A stretch of DNA of 64,000 bases from Modestobacter marinus (GCF_011758655.1 NZ_JAAMPA010000003.1:62001-126000), one strand, 5' to 3'. Shown: positions 33,337 to 44,019, counted from the stretch's first letter. A program made the numbers and translations. Notes: a model not told the origin generated them from the letters alone.

Positions 33337-35724
33337 TCAGGCGGGGCGGTCCTGCGGGTGCAGCCGCACGGCGACCAGCGCGACGTCGTCCTCCGCGCGG
33401 TCGGGCAGCATCCGGGCCAGCAGCTGGTCGGCCAGCTCGCCGACCGGCGTCTCCCAGATCCGGCCGAACTCCTCGCGCAGCCGGTCCACCCCGGCGTCGA
33501 ACAGCTGGTCCCGGCGCTCGACCAGGCCGTCGGTGTAGAGCAGCACGGTCGACCCGCGGGGGATGGTCCGGACGTGGTCCTGCCGCTGGGCCGTGGGCTC
33601 CACCCCGAGCAGCATGTCGGCCCGGGCGCCGTCGAACACCTCGATCTGCCCGTCGGGGCCGGCGACCACCGGCGGCAGGTGCCCGGCGTTGGCCCAGCGG
33701 AGCCGGGTGACCCCGCGGGCGAGCTCGTCGTCGGTCTGCTCCAGCCGGGCGACCAGCACCGACGCCATGGTCTTGAGCTCCAGGCCGGACATGGCCCGGT
33801 CGAGTCGACTGAGCACCCCGGCCGGGCTGTCGTCGCTGTCGTAGGTGATGCCCCGCAGCAGCCCGCGCAGCTGGCCCATGCAGGCGGCCGCTTCGGTGTC
33901 GTGCCCGACGACGTCCCCGATGACCAGCACCGTCGCCCCGTCGGGCTGCTGGAACACGTCGTACCAGTCACCGCCCACCTGGGCCTCGCGCGCCGCGGGC
34001 ACGTACCGCACGGCGAACTCCAGGTGGTCGGGGTCCGGCGGTTCGGACAGCAGGCTGCGCTGCAGCGTCAGAGCCGTCCGGGCCACCCGGCGGGAGCGGG
34101 CGTACAGCGCCTCCAGCAGGTTGTTGCGCAGCTCGCCGGCCTCGGCCAGCTCCGCCGGCGTCCACGCCTCGGCGCGGTTGCGCACCGTCTCCCGCCACCG
34201 GTCGAAGGACTTGCGCGGGGACAGCCGGATCGAGTCGCCCTCGCGCTCGGCGATCGCCTTGTTGTGCGGGTCGCCGCCCCAGTCGACCGAGTGAACCTGC
34301 TCGCTGCGGGTCCAGATCACGTACTGCCCCTCCGGCAGCGGCAGGGCCAGCACGCCGCAGGCCAGCTCGGCCGGCACGTCCAGCTCCGGTGCCACCAGCG
34401 GCAGCCGGTCGGTGCTGACGACGTCGTCGGCCTGCCGGGCGGCCCAGCGCGCCAGCGCGGCGGCCAGCTCCGACGCCAGCGGGACCCCGGCACCGCCGGT
34501 GTGCCCCTGCAGGCTCACCACCACCGAGGAGGCCGGGACGACGTCCAGCAGACCCGGGCGGCCCAGCAGCGTCTCCGACAGCGGCCGCTCCTCGTCCAGC
34601 GCGGCCGCGGTCAGCCACGCCATCGTCGAGCGGACCCGCAGCGCCCGGCGGTGCTCCTCGTCCTCGGCCCGGTCGACCAGCCGCAGCGACAGCGTCGAGC
34701 CGAGGAACTCCGCGGCCGCCCGGGTGGCGTAGGGCGGGGCGTGCGTGCCGGAGTAGTGGTGGCAGGCGATGAGCCCCCACAGCCTGTCCCCGCGCAGCAG
34801 GGAGATCGACATCGAGGCCCGCACGCCCATGTTCTGCAGGTACTCGCAGTGGATCGGGGAGACGCTGCGCAGCGTGGAGTAGGTGAGGTCCAGGGGCTGG
34901 CCGGTCGCGGGCAGGTCGACCGGCTCCAGCGGCGACGGCGTGTACGAGACGTCGGAGATCAGCCGGATCCAGTTCTTCTCGTACAGCGCCCGGGCCTGGG
35001 CCGGGACGTCCGAGGCGGGGTAGTGCAGGCCGAGGAAGGAGTTGAGCTCGGGCAGCTTCGCCTCGGCGACGACCTCGCCGTTGTAGTCGGCGTCGTAGCG
35101 GTAGACCATCACCCGGTCGAACCCGGTGAGCGCCCGGACCGCCTCCGCGGTGATGTCGTACAGGGCCTGCAGCGAGCCGGCGCGGTTGAGGTCGGCGATC
35201 GTCCCGCGCACCGCCTGGTAGGTGTTCGGGAAGGAGAACGGCCGCGGCCCGTAGGCCGGCTCGAGCTCGATGACCAGAGTGCTGGCCGACGGCGTCACCG
35301 GCTGACCGCTGACCGGCAGCGCGGCACCGGTGGCCGGGAGCGTGCGGCCGTCGGGGGTGTGGACGGACCGGTGCAAGATCGCGTCCACCGGGCACGGTGT
35401 GCCGTCGCAGTCCAGCACCAGCTCGACCGGGTTGCGCTCGCGCAGGTCGCCGAACGCGCTCGCCGACCGGGCGATCGCCTCGGCCGGCACCAGCCCCACG
35501 ACGTCGGCGAGGGGACGGCCCAAGGCGTCGTCCCACGCCATCCCGACGACGTCGGCCAGGTTGCGGGAGACCTGGCGGACCACCATGTCCGGCTCGCTGA
35601 CCGCCAGCAGCACCCCGCGCGGCTGGATGCTCCCGGGCACGTGGATCGGCTCGCGCTCGCAGTTGGTGAGGTCGACCGGCTCACCGGGCGCCAGCCAGGG
35701 GCCGGCCTGCAGTTGGTCGGTCAC
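33337..35724 (-). CDS. Bacteriophytochrome fused to PP2C (SpoIIE) phosphatase
   Basis: A 795-residue photoreceptor. The bilin-attachment Cys22 sits in DLTNCEREPIHVPGSIQPRG, the exact bacteriophytochrome context. Then come a PAS_2 domain, a GAF domain (about 160-325) with HYPASDVP and SPIHCEYLQNMGV, and a PHY domain (about 340-520) whose tongue has WGGDP and LSPRKSFDRW. A helical linker leads to a SpoIIE/RsbU PP2C domain (about 570-790) with GGDWYDVF, GDVVGHDT, YTDGLVERRD and DDVALVAVRL. Red/far-red light should control dephosphorylation of an anti-anti-sigma factor, instead of the usual histidine kinase output. The GTG at 35724 matches the family N-terminus. No heme oxygenase gene is nearby. 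Confidence 0.92.
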   Translation of the reverse strand: MTDQLQAGPWLAPGEPVDLTNCEREPIHVPGSIQPRGVLLAVSEPDMVVRQVSRNLADVVGMAWDDALGRPLADVVGLVPAEAIARSASAFGDLRERNPVELVLDCDGTPCPVDAILHRSVHTPDGRTLPATGAALPVSGQPVTPSASTLVIELEPAYGPRPFSFPNTYQAVRGTIADLNRAGSLQALYDITAEAVRALTGFDRVMVYRYDADYNGEVVAEAKLPELNSFLGLHYPASDVPAQARALYEKNWIRLISDVSYTPSPLEPVDLPATGQPLDLTYSTLRSVSPIHCEYLQNMGVRASMSISLLRGDRLWGLIACHHYSGTHAPPYATRAAAEFLGSTLSLRLVDRAEDEEHRRALRVRSTMAWLTAAALDEERPLSETLLGRPGLLDVVPASSVVVSLQGHTGGAGVPLASELAAALARWAARQADDVVSTDRLPLVAPELDVPAELACGVLALPLPEGQYVIWTRSEQVHSVDWGGDPHNKAIAEREGDSIRLSPRKSFDRWRETVRNRAEAWTPAELAEAGELRNNLLEALYARSRRVARTALTLQRSLLSEPPDPDHLEFAVRYVPAAREAQVGGDWYDVFQQPDGATVLVIGDVVGHDTEAAACMGQLRGLLRGITYDSDDSPAGVLSRLDRAMSGLELKTMASVLVARLEQTDDELARGVTRLRWANAGHLPPVVAGPDGQIEVFDGARADMLLGVEPTAQRQDHVRTIPRGSTVLLYTDGLVERRDQLFDAGVDRLREEFGRIWETPVGELADQLLARMLPDRAEDDVALVAVRLHPQDRPA

Positions 35725-35896
35725 GCGGGGGCCCCGTTCGTCGCCGGAGTGGTGACCCGCCACGGTTTGACGGGTTGGTGGCCGGCGGTCGCCGCACTGC
35801 ACGATCCGGTGCGTCCGGCGGCCCGGGGACCAGGATCCCGGACGTCCGGCCCGGCCGCCGACCCGGACCGGGCAGTCGCTCGTGGTGCGGAGGTCA

Positions 35897-37117
35897 TCAG
35901 CCCGTTGAGCTTAGGTCACGGTGGCGCCCGGGGAGTTCCGGAACCGGGTTCGCCGACGTGAGCCGCGCCGCACGCACGCCCAGGTGCAGCAGCAACCGGT
36001 CGGGACCGTCGGCGAGGTCCAGTCCGGTCAGCTCGGCGATCCGGCCGAGCCGGTAGTAGAGCGTCTGGCGGTGGATGCACAGCTGCGCCGCCGCGCGCTG
36101 CGGGCTGCCGGCGCAGTCCAGCCACACCTCGGCCGTGCCGGTCAGGACCGGGTCGGCCAGCAGGCGGGCCAGCGAGGGGTCCGGCCCGGGCAGCGCGGCC
36201 ACCTGCCGCCACGCGCCGAGCTCGGACCAGGACGCCGCCGGGGCGAGCCGGGGGTCGACGGCGGCCACCCGCGCCGCGGTCCGCGCCTCGTGCCACTGCG
36301 CGGGCAGCTCCAGGCAGCCGCGCCGGGGGGCGGCGACGCCGGCCGTGCTGCCGGCCGGGAGCTGGGCGAGCACGGCCGCGCTCAGCGCCCCGGCGGGTCG
36401 GGGGTCGGCGTGCCCGGGCAGGGGCAGCAGCACCGCCACCGCGACGGCGGACCCGTCGCCCGAGGGGAGGACCGCGGTGACCGCGCCGGCCCCGGGCGGG
36501 GTCCAGCCGGCGGGCAGTCCCGGCGGCGCCGGGTGCAGCGCCACCAGCGTCACCGTCGTCCGGTCGCCGCCCAGGGCGTCGGTCAGCTCCCGCAGCGCCC
36601 GGGTGGGGGCGGTGCCGGTGAGCGCGGCACGCAGTGCGGCCGACAGGTCGGCCGTGCCGGGGCGGCCCGCCGCGAGCAGCCGGCCGGCCTCGGCGGCCAG
36701 CGCCACCGCCTCGGCCAGGCCCGGCGAGGACGGGTCGTCGACGTCGGTGCGGCCCTCGTCGAGCAGCCAGAGGTACCCCTGCAACCGCCCGCCGGCGCGC
36801 ACCGGCAGGCACAGCCGGGTCAGGATGCCGGCGGCCGGGTCGGCCGGCACCCGCAGCGGGTCGCGGGCGTCGGCGATGCCGAACTCCTCGAACCGGCGGC
36901 GCACCTCCGCCGTCGAGCCGCGGCCGAGGATGGACCGCGCCCGGACGGCGTCCATCGTCGCGCCCGCGCCGCCGGCCCCCGCGTCGCCGGCCACGGCGCC
37001 GGCCGGCTCGTCGTGCGCGCAGAACGCGAGCATCGTGAAGTCGCGGTCCTCCAGCGTCGCCGGCGCGGCGAGCAGGGAGGAGACCTCGTCCACCAGGTCC
37101 TGCAGGTCGTCCCGCAC
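35897..37117 (-). CDS. PucR-family transcriptional activator of proline catabolism
   Basis: A 406-residue regulator. The N-terminal two thirds is a GAF-like/sensory region. The C-terminus carries the PucR-type helix-turn-helix RAAAQLCIHRQTLYYRLGRIA followed by LTGLDLADGPDRLLLHLGVR. The GTG at 37117 follows GGAGGAGG; the open frame upstream is an arginine-rich non-coding extension. It is divergent from proline dehydrogenase, the arrangement of PruR in mycobacteria, and should sense proline or a metabolite and activate both catabolic genes. The 157 bases between the starts would contain its binding sites; none is clear by eye. Confidence 0.88.
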   Translation of the reverse strand: MRDDLQDLVDEVSSLLAAPATLEDRDFTMLAFCAHDEPAGAVAGDAGAGGAGATMDAVRARSILGRGSTAEVRRRFEEFGIADARDPLRVPADPAAGILTRLCLPVRAGGRLQGYLWLLDEGRTDVDDPSSPGLAEAVALAAEAGRLLAAGRPGTADLSAALRAALTGTAPTRALRELTDALGGDRTTVTLVALHPAPPGLPAGWTPPGAGAVTAVLPSGDGSAVAVAVLLPLPGHADPRPAGALSAAVLAQLPAGSTAGVAAPRRGCLELPAQWHEARTAARVAAVDPRLAPAASWSELGAWRQVAALPGPDPSLARLLADPVLTGTAEVWLDCAGSPQRAAAQLCIHRQTLYYRLGRIAELTGLDLADGPDRLLLHLGVRAARLTSANPVPELPGRHRDLSSTG

Positions 37118-37274
37118 CGCACCTCCTCCCGCCGTCTCAGACGATCGTACGAGGGTTCCGCGGCGAGTCCGGACATCTGTCGCTGGTGCGTGGCGGCTCG
37201 GCGTCCCTAGCGTTCGGGGCACCGCACCACCACGCTCGACACCACCGCCGAACACCGCCCGCCGGAGGCGCCCC

Positions 37275-38207
37275 GTGCTCACCCAGAAGGCACTCCTCGC
37301 CGCCGCCCGCCGTCCCGGGCTCCGCCGGGTGGTCACCGGCACGCCCGTCACCCGCCGGGTGGTCGACCGCTTCGTGGCCGGGGAGTCCCTCCCCGAGGCG
37401 ATCGAGGTGGTCCAGGCGCTGTCCGCCGACGGCATCGCGGTCACCCTCGACCACCTGGGCGAGGACGTGACCGACCGCAGCGAGGCCCGGCGCAGCCGCG
37501 ACGCCTACCTGGCCGCGCTGGAGAGCCTGGCGCCGCTGGGCCTGGGCCGGGCCGCCGAGGTCTCGGTGAAGCTCTCCGCGTTCGGCCAGGCGCTGCCGGT
37601 GGGCGGCGACGACCTGGCGCTGGAGCTGGTGCGCCCGGTCGTCGAGGCGGCCACGGCCCAGGGCACCACGGTCACCCTGGACATGGAGGACTCCCGCACG
37701 GTCGACGCCACCCTCGCCGTCCTGGCCGAGCTGCGGCGGGAGCACCCGGGCACCGGTGCGGTGCTCCAGGCGATGCTGCACCGCACCGAGGACGACGCCC
37801 GCGCCCTCGCCGTCCCGGGGTCGCGGGTGCGGCTGGTCAAGGGCGCCTACCAGGAGCCCGCCTCGGTCGCGTACCAGGAGAAGGCCGACGTCGACGCCGC
37901 CTACGGCCGCTGCCTGGAGACGCTGGTCCGCGGGCCCGGCTACCCGATGGCCGGCACCCACGACCCGCGGTTCGTGCAGCAGACGCTGGACCTGGTCGCC
38001 GAGACCGGCCGCGCGGCCGACAGCTACGAGTTCCAGCTGCTCTACGGCATCCGCCCCGACGAGCAGACCCGCCTGGCCGCCGAGGGGCACACCGTGCGGG
38101 CCTACGTGCCCTACGGCGCCGACTGGTACGGCTACTTCATGCGCCGCCTGGCCGAGCGCCCGGCCAACCTGCAGTTCTTCCTGCGCTCCCTCGCCACCCG
38201 TTCCTGA
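37275..38207 (+). CDS. pruB: Proline dehydrogenase
   Basis: A 310-residue FAD barrel enzyme that oxidises proline to delta-1-pyrroline-5-carboxylate at the membrane. It has SVKLSAFG, TLDMEDSRTVD, RLVKGAYQEP, MAGTHDP and YEFQLLYGIRP, and the C-terminal RAYVPYGADWYGYFMRRLAERPAN that closes the active site with its arginines. The length is that of monofunctional actinobacterial enzymes. The GTG at 37275 has CGGAGG seven bases upstream. The partner P5C dehydrogenase follows after 59 bases containing a perfect palindrome. Confidence 0.94.
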   Translation: MLTQKALLAAARRPGLRRVVTGTPVTRRVVDRFVAGESLPEAIEVVQALSADGIAVTLDHLGEDVTDRSEARRSRDAYLAALESLAPLGLGRAAEVSVKLSAFGQALPVGGDDLALELVRPVVEAATAQGTTVTLDMEDSRTVDATLAVLAELRREHPGTGAVLQAMLHRTEDDARALAVPGSRVRLVKGAYQEPASVAYQEKADVDAAYGRCLETLVRGPGYPMAGTHDPRFVQQTLDLVAETGRAADSYEFQLLYGIRPDEQTRLAAEGHTVRAYVPYGADWYGYFMRRLAERPANLQFFLRSLATRS

Positions 38208-38216
38208 CCCCGCTTC

Positions 38217-38238
38217 CACCAAAATGGCCATTTTGGTG
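38217..38238. promoter_or_regulatory. Perfect 22-bp palindrome between the proline genes
   Basis: A perfect inverted repeat with half site CACCAAAATGG, unusually A/T-rich for this genome, lies between the stop of proline dehydrogenase and the start of P5C dehydrogenase. It could be a regulator site or a small stem affecting the downstream mRNA. No T-run follows, so simple termination is less likely. Confidence 0.65.
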
Positions 38239-38266
38239 CCACCGTCCGTCCCCTGAGGAGCACCCC

Positions 38267-39892
<1,626 letters not shown>

Positions 39893-40022
39893 TCGCGACC
39901 CTCCGGGCCGCACCGCGGCCAAGAGCCGTTCCCGGCCGCCGTTGAGCCGCTGGCAGCGTCTCCGTCGGGAGCCTCCGGCCCCGCGACGGACCCGCTGAGC
40001 CGCTGACGCGGCTGGGCCGCGG

Positions 40023-40055
40023 CCAGGTGCCGTCCCCCGACGGGGCGGCACCTGG
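40023..40055. terminator. Hairpin between pruA and gluconokinase
   Basis: CCAGGTGCCGTCCCC pairs with GGGGCGGCACCTGG (one wobble) over a tiny loop, between two convergent genes. The rest of the 193-base gap shows no gene. Confidence 0.65.
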
Positions 40056-40085
40056 CTGCGGTGGAGGCCGGCAGGCCGACCGGAG

Positions 40086-40631
40086 TCAGGGCAGCTGGAT
40101 CTTCCGCTCGTCGCACAGCTCGGAGAGCATCTCGCCGACCGTCTCGGCCACCGAGCCCTCCCCGGGCACCCGCGCGCCCGGCTCGTCGTTACCCAGCGGC
40201 TCCAGGGTGTCCAGCTGGCTGCGCAGCAGGCTCGGCGGCATGTAGTGCCCCTGCCGCTTGGCCAGCCGCTCGCTGAGCACCTCCTCGGAGGTGTCGGCGT
40301 GCGCGAACCACACCGAGGGGTGCCCGTCGCAGAGCAGGTCGCGGTAGCTGCGCTTGAGCGCGGAGCAGGTGAGGATGAACGACGTCCCCGCGGCCTCGTG
40401 CTCGCCGATCAGCTCGGCCATGCGGCGCAGCCACGGCCAGCGGTCCTCGTCCTCCAGCGGGGTGCCGTTGCGCATCTTCTCGACGTTCTCCGGCGGGTGC
40501 AGGTCATCGCCCTCGATGAACTCCCACTGCAGCCGGCGGGCGAGCTCGGTCGCGACGGTCGACTTGCCGGAGCCGGAGACCCCCATGACGACGATCGAGG
40601 TGGTCGCCGGGATGCTGGACGTGGTTTGCAT
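40086..40631 (-). CDS. gntK: Gluconokinase
   Basis: A 181-residue P-loop kinase. Walker A is GVSGSGKST near residue 18. The gluconokinase signature follows: GDDLHPPENVEKMRNGTPLEDEDRWPWL, broken here into GDDLHP and GTPLEDEDR. Then come LTCSALKRSYRDLL and the lid GHYMPPSLLRSQ. It phosphorylates gluconate to 6-phosphogluconate, feeding the pentose phosphate pathway. ATG at 40631. It is divergent from an MFS gene 56 bases away; no gluconate permease or GntR regulator is adjacent, which is a little unusual. Confidence 0.93.
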   Translation of the reverse strand: MQTTSSIPATTSIVVMGVSGSGKSTVATELARRLQWEFIEGDDLHPPENVEKMRNGTPLEDEDRWPWLRRMAELIGEHEAAGTSFILTCSALKRSYRDLLCDGHPSVWFAHADTSEEVLSERLAKRQGHYMPPSLLRSQLDTLEPLGNDEPGARVPGEGSVAETVGEMLSELCDERKIQLP

Positions 40632-40687
40632 GCCCCGACCGTATTGAGTCGCGGGAGGAGTTGGTAACCGGGACGGGGGCACAGGAC

Positions 40688-41863
40688 GTGACGACGACGG
40701 AGCGACGGTCCTCGCTGTGGCGGCTGCCGGCCGTGCGCTCCCTGTTCGCGCTCAACGCCCTCGGGTTCCTCAGCTACTCGCTGCTGCTGTCGGCGCTGCC
40801 GGCGCACGCCGCCGCGCTGGGCGCCGGGCTCACCGCGGCCGGGTCGGTGACCACGGTGTTCCTGGTGGCCACCGTCCTCGCCCAGACGGCGGTCCCGGCG
40901 CTGGTCGCCCGGCTGGGCATCGCCCCGGTGCTGGCCGGCGGGCTGGTCGCGCTCGGTGCGCCGTCCCCGCTCTACCTGCTGGCCGACGACGTGCGCTGGT
41001 TCGCCGTGGTCTCGGTGGTCCGCGGGGTGGGGTTCGCGGTGCTCACCGTGCTCGGCTCGACGATCGCCGCCCAGGCGGTGCCCCCGGAGCGGCGCGGGGA
41101 GTCGATCGGCATCTACGGGCTGGCGATCTCGGTGCCGACGCTCGCCGCGGTGCCGGGCGGGACGGCGCTCACCCTGGCCGGCCACTTCCCGTGGGTCGCT
41201 GCGATGGCGGCCGCACCGGTGCTCGCCCTGGTGTTCGTGCCGGGGCTGGTGCGGGCGCTCGGCCCGCCGGAGGTGTCCGCCCCCGGTGGGTCACGGGCGG
41301 CGGTGTGGGCCGCGGCCGCGCCGTCGCTGGTGCTGCTGGTGGTGACCCTGGCCGGTGGCGGGCTGGTCACCTTCCTGCCCATCGAGCTGCCCGACGGCGC
41401 GCTGGCGGTGGTGGCGCTGCTGGTGTTCGGGGTCAGCACCGCGCTGTGCCGGTGGGGGGCCGGGGTGCTGGTCGACCGGCTGGGGGCGCGGGTGCTGCTG
41501 CCCGCGGCGCTGGCCTGCGGTGTCGCCGGGATGCTGCTGGTCGCCCTGGGCCTACGTGCCCAGGGTGCCGGCGGTGCCGCGGCCGTGCTGGGCGGGGCGT
41601 TCGCGCTGGGCGTCGCCTACGGCGCGGTGCAGAACCTGACCCTGGTGATCGCCCTGGCCCGGGCCGGTGCCGGGCAGACGACGACGGTCAGCGCGGTGTG
41701 GAACGCCTGCTACGACAGCGGGACCGCGATCGGTGCCCTGGCCGTCGGGGCGGTCGCCGCGCAGGTCGGGCTGCCGCTGAGCTACGTCCTCGTGGCCGTG
41801 CTGCTCGCCCTGGCGCTGCCGCTGACGGTCACCCTGCCCCGAGCCCTGCGCGCCGCCGGCTGA
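40688..41863 (+). CDS. MFS transporter
   Basis: A 391-residue, 12-helix major facilitator with the motif-A-like loop VPPERRGESIGIYG after the fourth/fifth helix (position shifted) and many Ala/Val/Leu-rich helices. The GTG at 40688 is preferred; a TTG at 40661 would add nine residues. It resembles drug/sugar-efflux-type MFS proteins (YfcJ/arabinose efflux-like) of actinobacteria; the substrate is unknown. It ends at a 14-base tandem duplication that includes its stop codon. Confidence 0.85.
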   Translation: MTTTERRSSLWRLPAVRSLFALNALGFLSYSLLLSALPAHAAALGAGLTAAGSVTTVFLVATVLAQTAVPALVARLGIAPVLAGGLVALGAPSPLYLLADDVRWFAVVSVVRGVGFAVLTVLGSTIAAQAVPPERRGESIGIYGLAISVPTLAAVPGGTALTLAGHFPWVAAMAAAPVLALVFVPGLVRALGPPEVSAPGGSRAAVWAAAAPSLVLLVVTLAGGGLVTFLPIELPDGALAVVALLVFGVSTALCRWGAGVLVDRLGARVLLPAALACGVAGMLLVALGLRAQGAGGAAAVLGGAFALGVAYGAVQNLTLVIALARAGAGQTTTVSAVWNACYDSGTAIGALAVGAVAAQVGLPLSYVLVAVLLALALPLTVTLPRALRAAG

Positions 41864-41894
41864 GCGCTGCCGGCTGAGCGCGCTGCCCGCCGGC

Positions 41895-42266
41895 TCAGCC
41901 GGCGGAGGCCTGGTCGCCCAGTCGCTGCCGGGCCGCCTCTGCCAGCCGCTGCACGGTCTGCACCTCCGCGGCCGCCTCCCGCAGCCAGCTGCGCAGCCCG
42001 TCGAGGTCGAACCGGTTGCGGTCGCGCAGCTGGCCCAGCAGCACCTGCCGGGCGCTGGCCTGGGCGCGCATCGCCGTGGGCAGCGTGCGGCCGGTGCGGC
42101 GGGCCCGGGTGGTCAGCCCGGCGCCGAGGAACACCAGCTCCCGGACGTCGGTCAGACCGGTGAGGAGCGCCTCGGCGTCCTCGCTGCGGCCGTCGGCCAG
42201 CAGCTGCAGGTACTCGTCGGCGCGGCGGGCGCCGGTGTCGGCGGGGGACTCAGACGGTGCGGTCAC
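41895..42266 (-). CDS. Hypothetical helical protein
   Basis: A 123-residue soluble, almost entirely helical protein (RADEYLQLLADGRSEDAEA, LRDRNRFDLDGLRSWL) with a GTG start. It lies 14 bases downstream of the enoyl-CoA hydratase gene on the same strand, so the two are probably co-transcribed. No family is recognised; the pattern of short helices with conserved-looking Leu/Ala spacing could be a small regulatory or chaperone-like protein. Confidence 0.6.
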   Translation of the reverse strand: MTAPSESPADTGARRADEYLQLLADGRSEDAEALLTGLTDVRELVFLGAGLTTRARRTGRTLPTAMRAQASARQVLLGQLRDRNRFDLDGLRSWLREAAAEVQTVQRLAEAARQRLGDQASAG

Positions 42267-42280
42267 CCCTCCACTGTCCC

Positions 42281-43078
42281 TCAGCGGCCGGACCAGCGCG
42301 GGGGGCGCTTCTCCAGGTGGGCCGCGATGCCCTCGCGCCGGTCCTCGCTCAGGTAGGGGTTGGGGCCGACGTCCAGCCGCAGCGCCGCGGCGAGCGGCAG
42401 CTCCAGGCCCTTCACCGCCGTCTCCTTCATCCGGCGCACCGAGAGGGGGGCGTTGGCGGCGATCCGGTCGGCCAGGGCCAGCGCCGTGGGGAGGACGTCG
42501 TCGGCCGGGACGACCCGGTTGACCAGGCCCCACCGGGCGGCGTCCTCGCTGGTCACGTACTCGCCGGTGAACAGCATCTCCAGCGCGATGCCGGCCGGGA
42601 TGCGTTTGGGCAGCACCACCGACCCGTAGTTGGCGCCCATCCCGATCGTCGCCTCCGGCAGGCCGAGCTTGATCCCGGGCGCGGCGATCCGGATGTCGCA
42701 GGCCAGGGCCAGCTCGAAGCCACCGGCCACCGCGTGCCCGCCGAGCGCGGCGATCACCGGCACGTACGTCTCACCGAGCACCTCGAACAGGTTGCGGCCG
42801 GGGCGGCTCATCGGCGGCCGGAAGTGCTCACCGCGCTGGTCGCGCTCCCGGATCTCCTTGAGGTCGAACCCGGCGCAGAACGCCGGCCCGTTCCCGGTGA
42901 CCACGACGGCCCGGACGTCGCCGTCCTCGGCGCAGGCGAGCAGTTCCTCCACCAGGTCGGCCTGCAGCGCGGTGGACAGCGCGTTACGCCGCTCCGGCCG
43001 GTCGAGGGTCACCAGGCGGACGTGCCGCCCCCGGGTCTCGGTGACCAGTCCGGACTCGTGACGCCGCGGTTCGCTCAT
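42281..43078 (-). CDS. Enoyl-CoA hydratase/isomerase family protein
   Basis: A 265-residue crotonase-fold enzyme. The first oxyanion-hole segment is GPAFCAGFDLKEI. The second is GHAVAGGFELALACDIRIAA, followed by LGLPEATIGMGANYG. Hydratases normally have Glu at two positions near GG and ARIG/P.E; here PEATIGM retains one glutamate, so hydratase activity is likely but isomerase or other acyl-CoA chemistry is possible. ATG start at 43078. It acts on acyl-CoA thioesters in beta-oxidation-type pathways. It is followed by the 123-residue helical gene. Confidence 0.9.
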   Translation of the reverse strand: MSEPRRHESGLVTETRGRHVRLVTLDRPERRNALSTALQADLVEELLACAEDGDVRAVVVTGNGPAFCAGFDLKEIRERDQRGEHFRPPMSRPGRNLFEVLGETYVPVIAALGGHAVAGGFELALACDIRIAAPGIKLGLPEATIGMGANYGSVVLPKRIPAGIALEMLFTGEYVTSEDAARWGLVNRVVPADDVLPTALALADRIAANAPLSVRRMKETAVKGLELPLAAALRLDVGPNPYLSEDRREGIAAHLEKRPPRWSGR

Positions 43079-43111
43079 GCCGGCGATCCTGCCCCGCGCC
43101 GGGCCGTCCGG

Positions 43112-43831
43112 TCAGGCGGAGGGGAGCTCGCCGGTGGTCACGAACTCCTCGGCGATGTCGCGGACCTTCCGGTTCGTCTCCATCGACAGCTGGGCGAGCG
43201 CGGAGAACGCCTGGTCGGCCGGCCACTTGTGCCGCTCCATCAGGATGCCCTTGGCCTGGTCGATGACCGCCCGGGAGTCCAGGGCCGAGCGCAGGTGCTC
43301 GGCCCGCTCGACGGCGGTCTCGTAGAGGTACATGTTCGACACCGGCACCACGGCGTAGGCGGCGAACCGGGCCGCGACCCGCCGGGTCTCCTCGTCGAGC
43401 GGCCGGGGGGAGCGGGCGTAGACGTTGAGCCCACCGCTGATCAGCTCCTGCGGCGGCAGCGGGAAGGAGAAGACCCCGCGGCAGCCGCGGTCGGCGGCGA
43501 CCTGCGGGAACGAGCCCCACCGCGGGTCCGAGCCGGTGTCCAGCAGTTCCGCGAGGACGCCGGTCGTCGCGGCCTGCAGGCAGGGTCCCGACCCCTGCGC
43601 GTACTGCACGAGGTCGAGGTCGCGGGCGAGTGGGTCACTGGCCGCAACGGTCGACGACCGGCCCTGGGACACGATGGTGACCGAGGTGACCGGGTCACCG
43701 GGGAGCACCCGCGCAGCCAGGTCGGTGACCTTCTGCAGCACCGACTCCAGGGAGTGCTCGGCGAAGGACATCCGGCCCAGCTCGTCGAAGGCGAGCTGGG
43801 TCAGATCGGGATCGGGGGTGGGGCGAGTCAA
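43112..43831 (-). CDS. GAF-ANTAR transcription antitermination regulator
   Basis: A 239-residue protein: a GAF sensor at about residues 30-165 (GSGPCLQAATTGVLAELLD, GVFSFPLP, GGLNVYAR) and a C-terminal ANTAR RNA-binding domain (SRAVIDQAKGILMERHKWPADQAFSAL). ANTAR proteins bind paired hairpins in nascent RNA and prevent termination. The likely start is a TTG at 43831 with GGAG seven bases upstream, an uncommon start codon. It is a paralogue of the divergent gene at 44168, with strong similarity through the ANTAR part. Confidence 0.88.
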   Translation of the reverse strand: MTRPTPDPDLTQLAFDELGRMSFAEHSLESVLQKVTDLAARVLPGDPVTSVTIVSQGRSSTVAASDPLARDLDLVQYAQGSGPCLQAATTGVLAELLDTGSDPRWGSFPQVAADRGCRGVFSFPLPPQELISGGLNVYARSPRPLDEETRRVAARFAAYAVVPVSNMYLYETAVERAEHLRSALDSRAVIDQAKGILMERHKWPADQAFSALAQLSMETNRKVRDIAEEFVTTGELPSA

Positions 43832-44019
43832 CGTCGTACTCCGGCGGGAGGTGACACCGGGCAGCTGGGTGTGCCGGCGGAGGACGGGCCCGGGGAGACC
43901 ACCGCGGACCCGCCTGGGGACGGGGTCGGGGACCCCGCTGCCGCACGCCGGCTGTGTGACGTTGTGGCCCGAGGAGCATAACCGGCGCCTCTGCGCAGGC
44001 CGGGCCGCCTGCTGATCGT

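Noticed and set aside
41855-41882. 14-base tandem duplication (GCCGGCTGAGCGCT twice) at the end of the MFS gene
   Set aside because: It is a small local duplication that does not change the protein; no sign of function.
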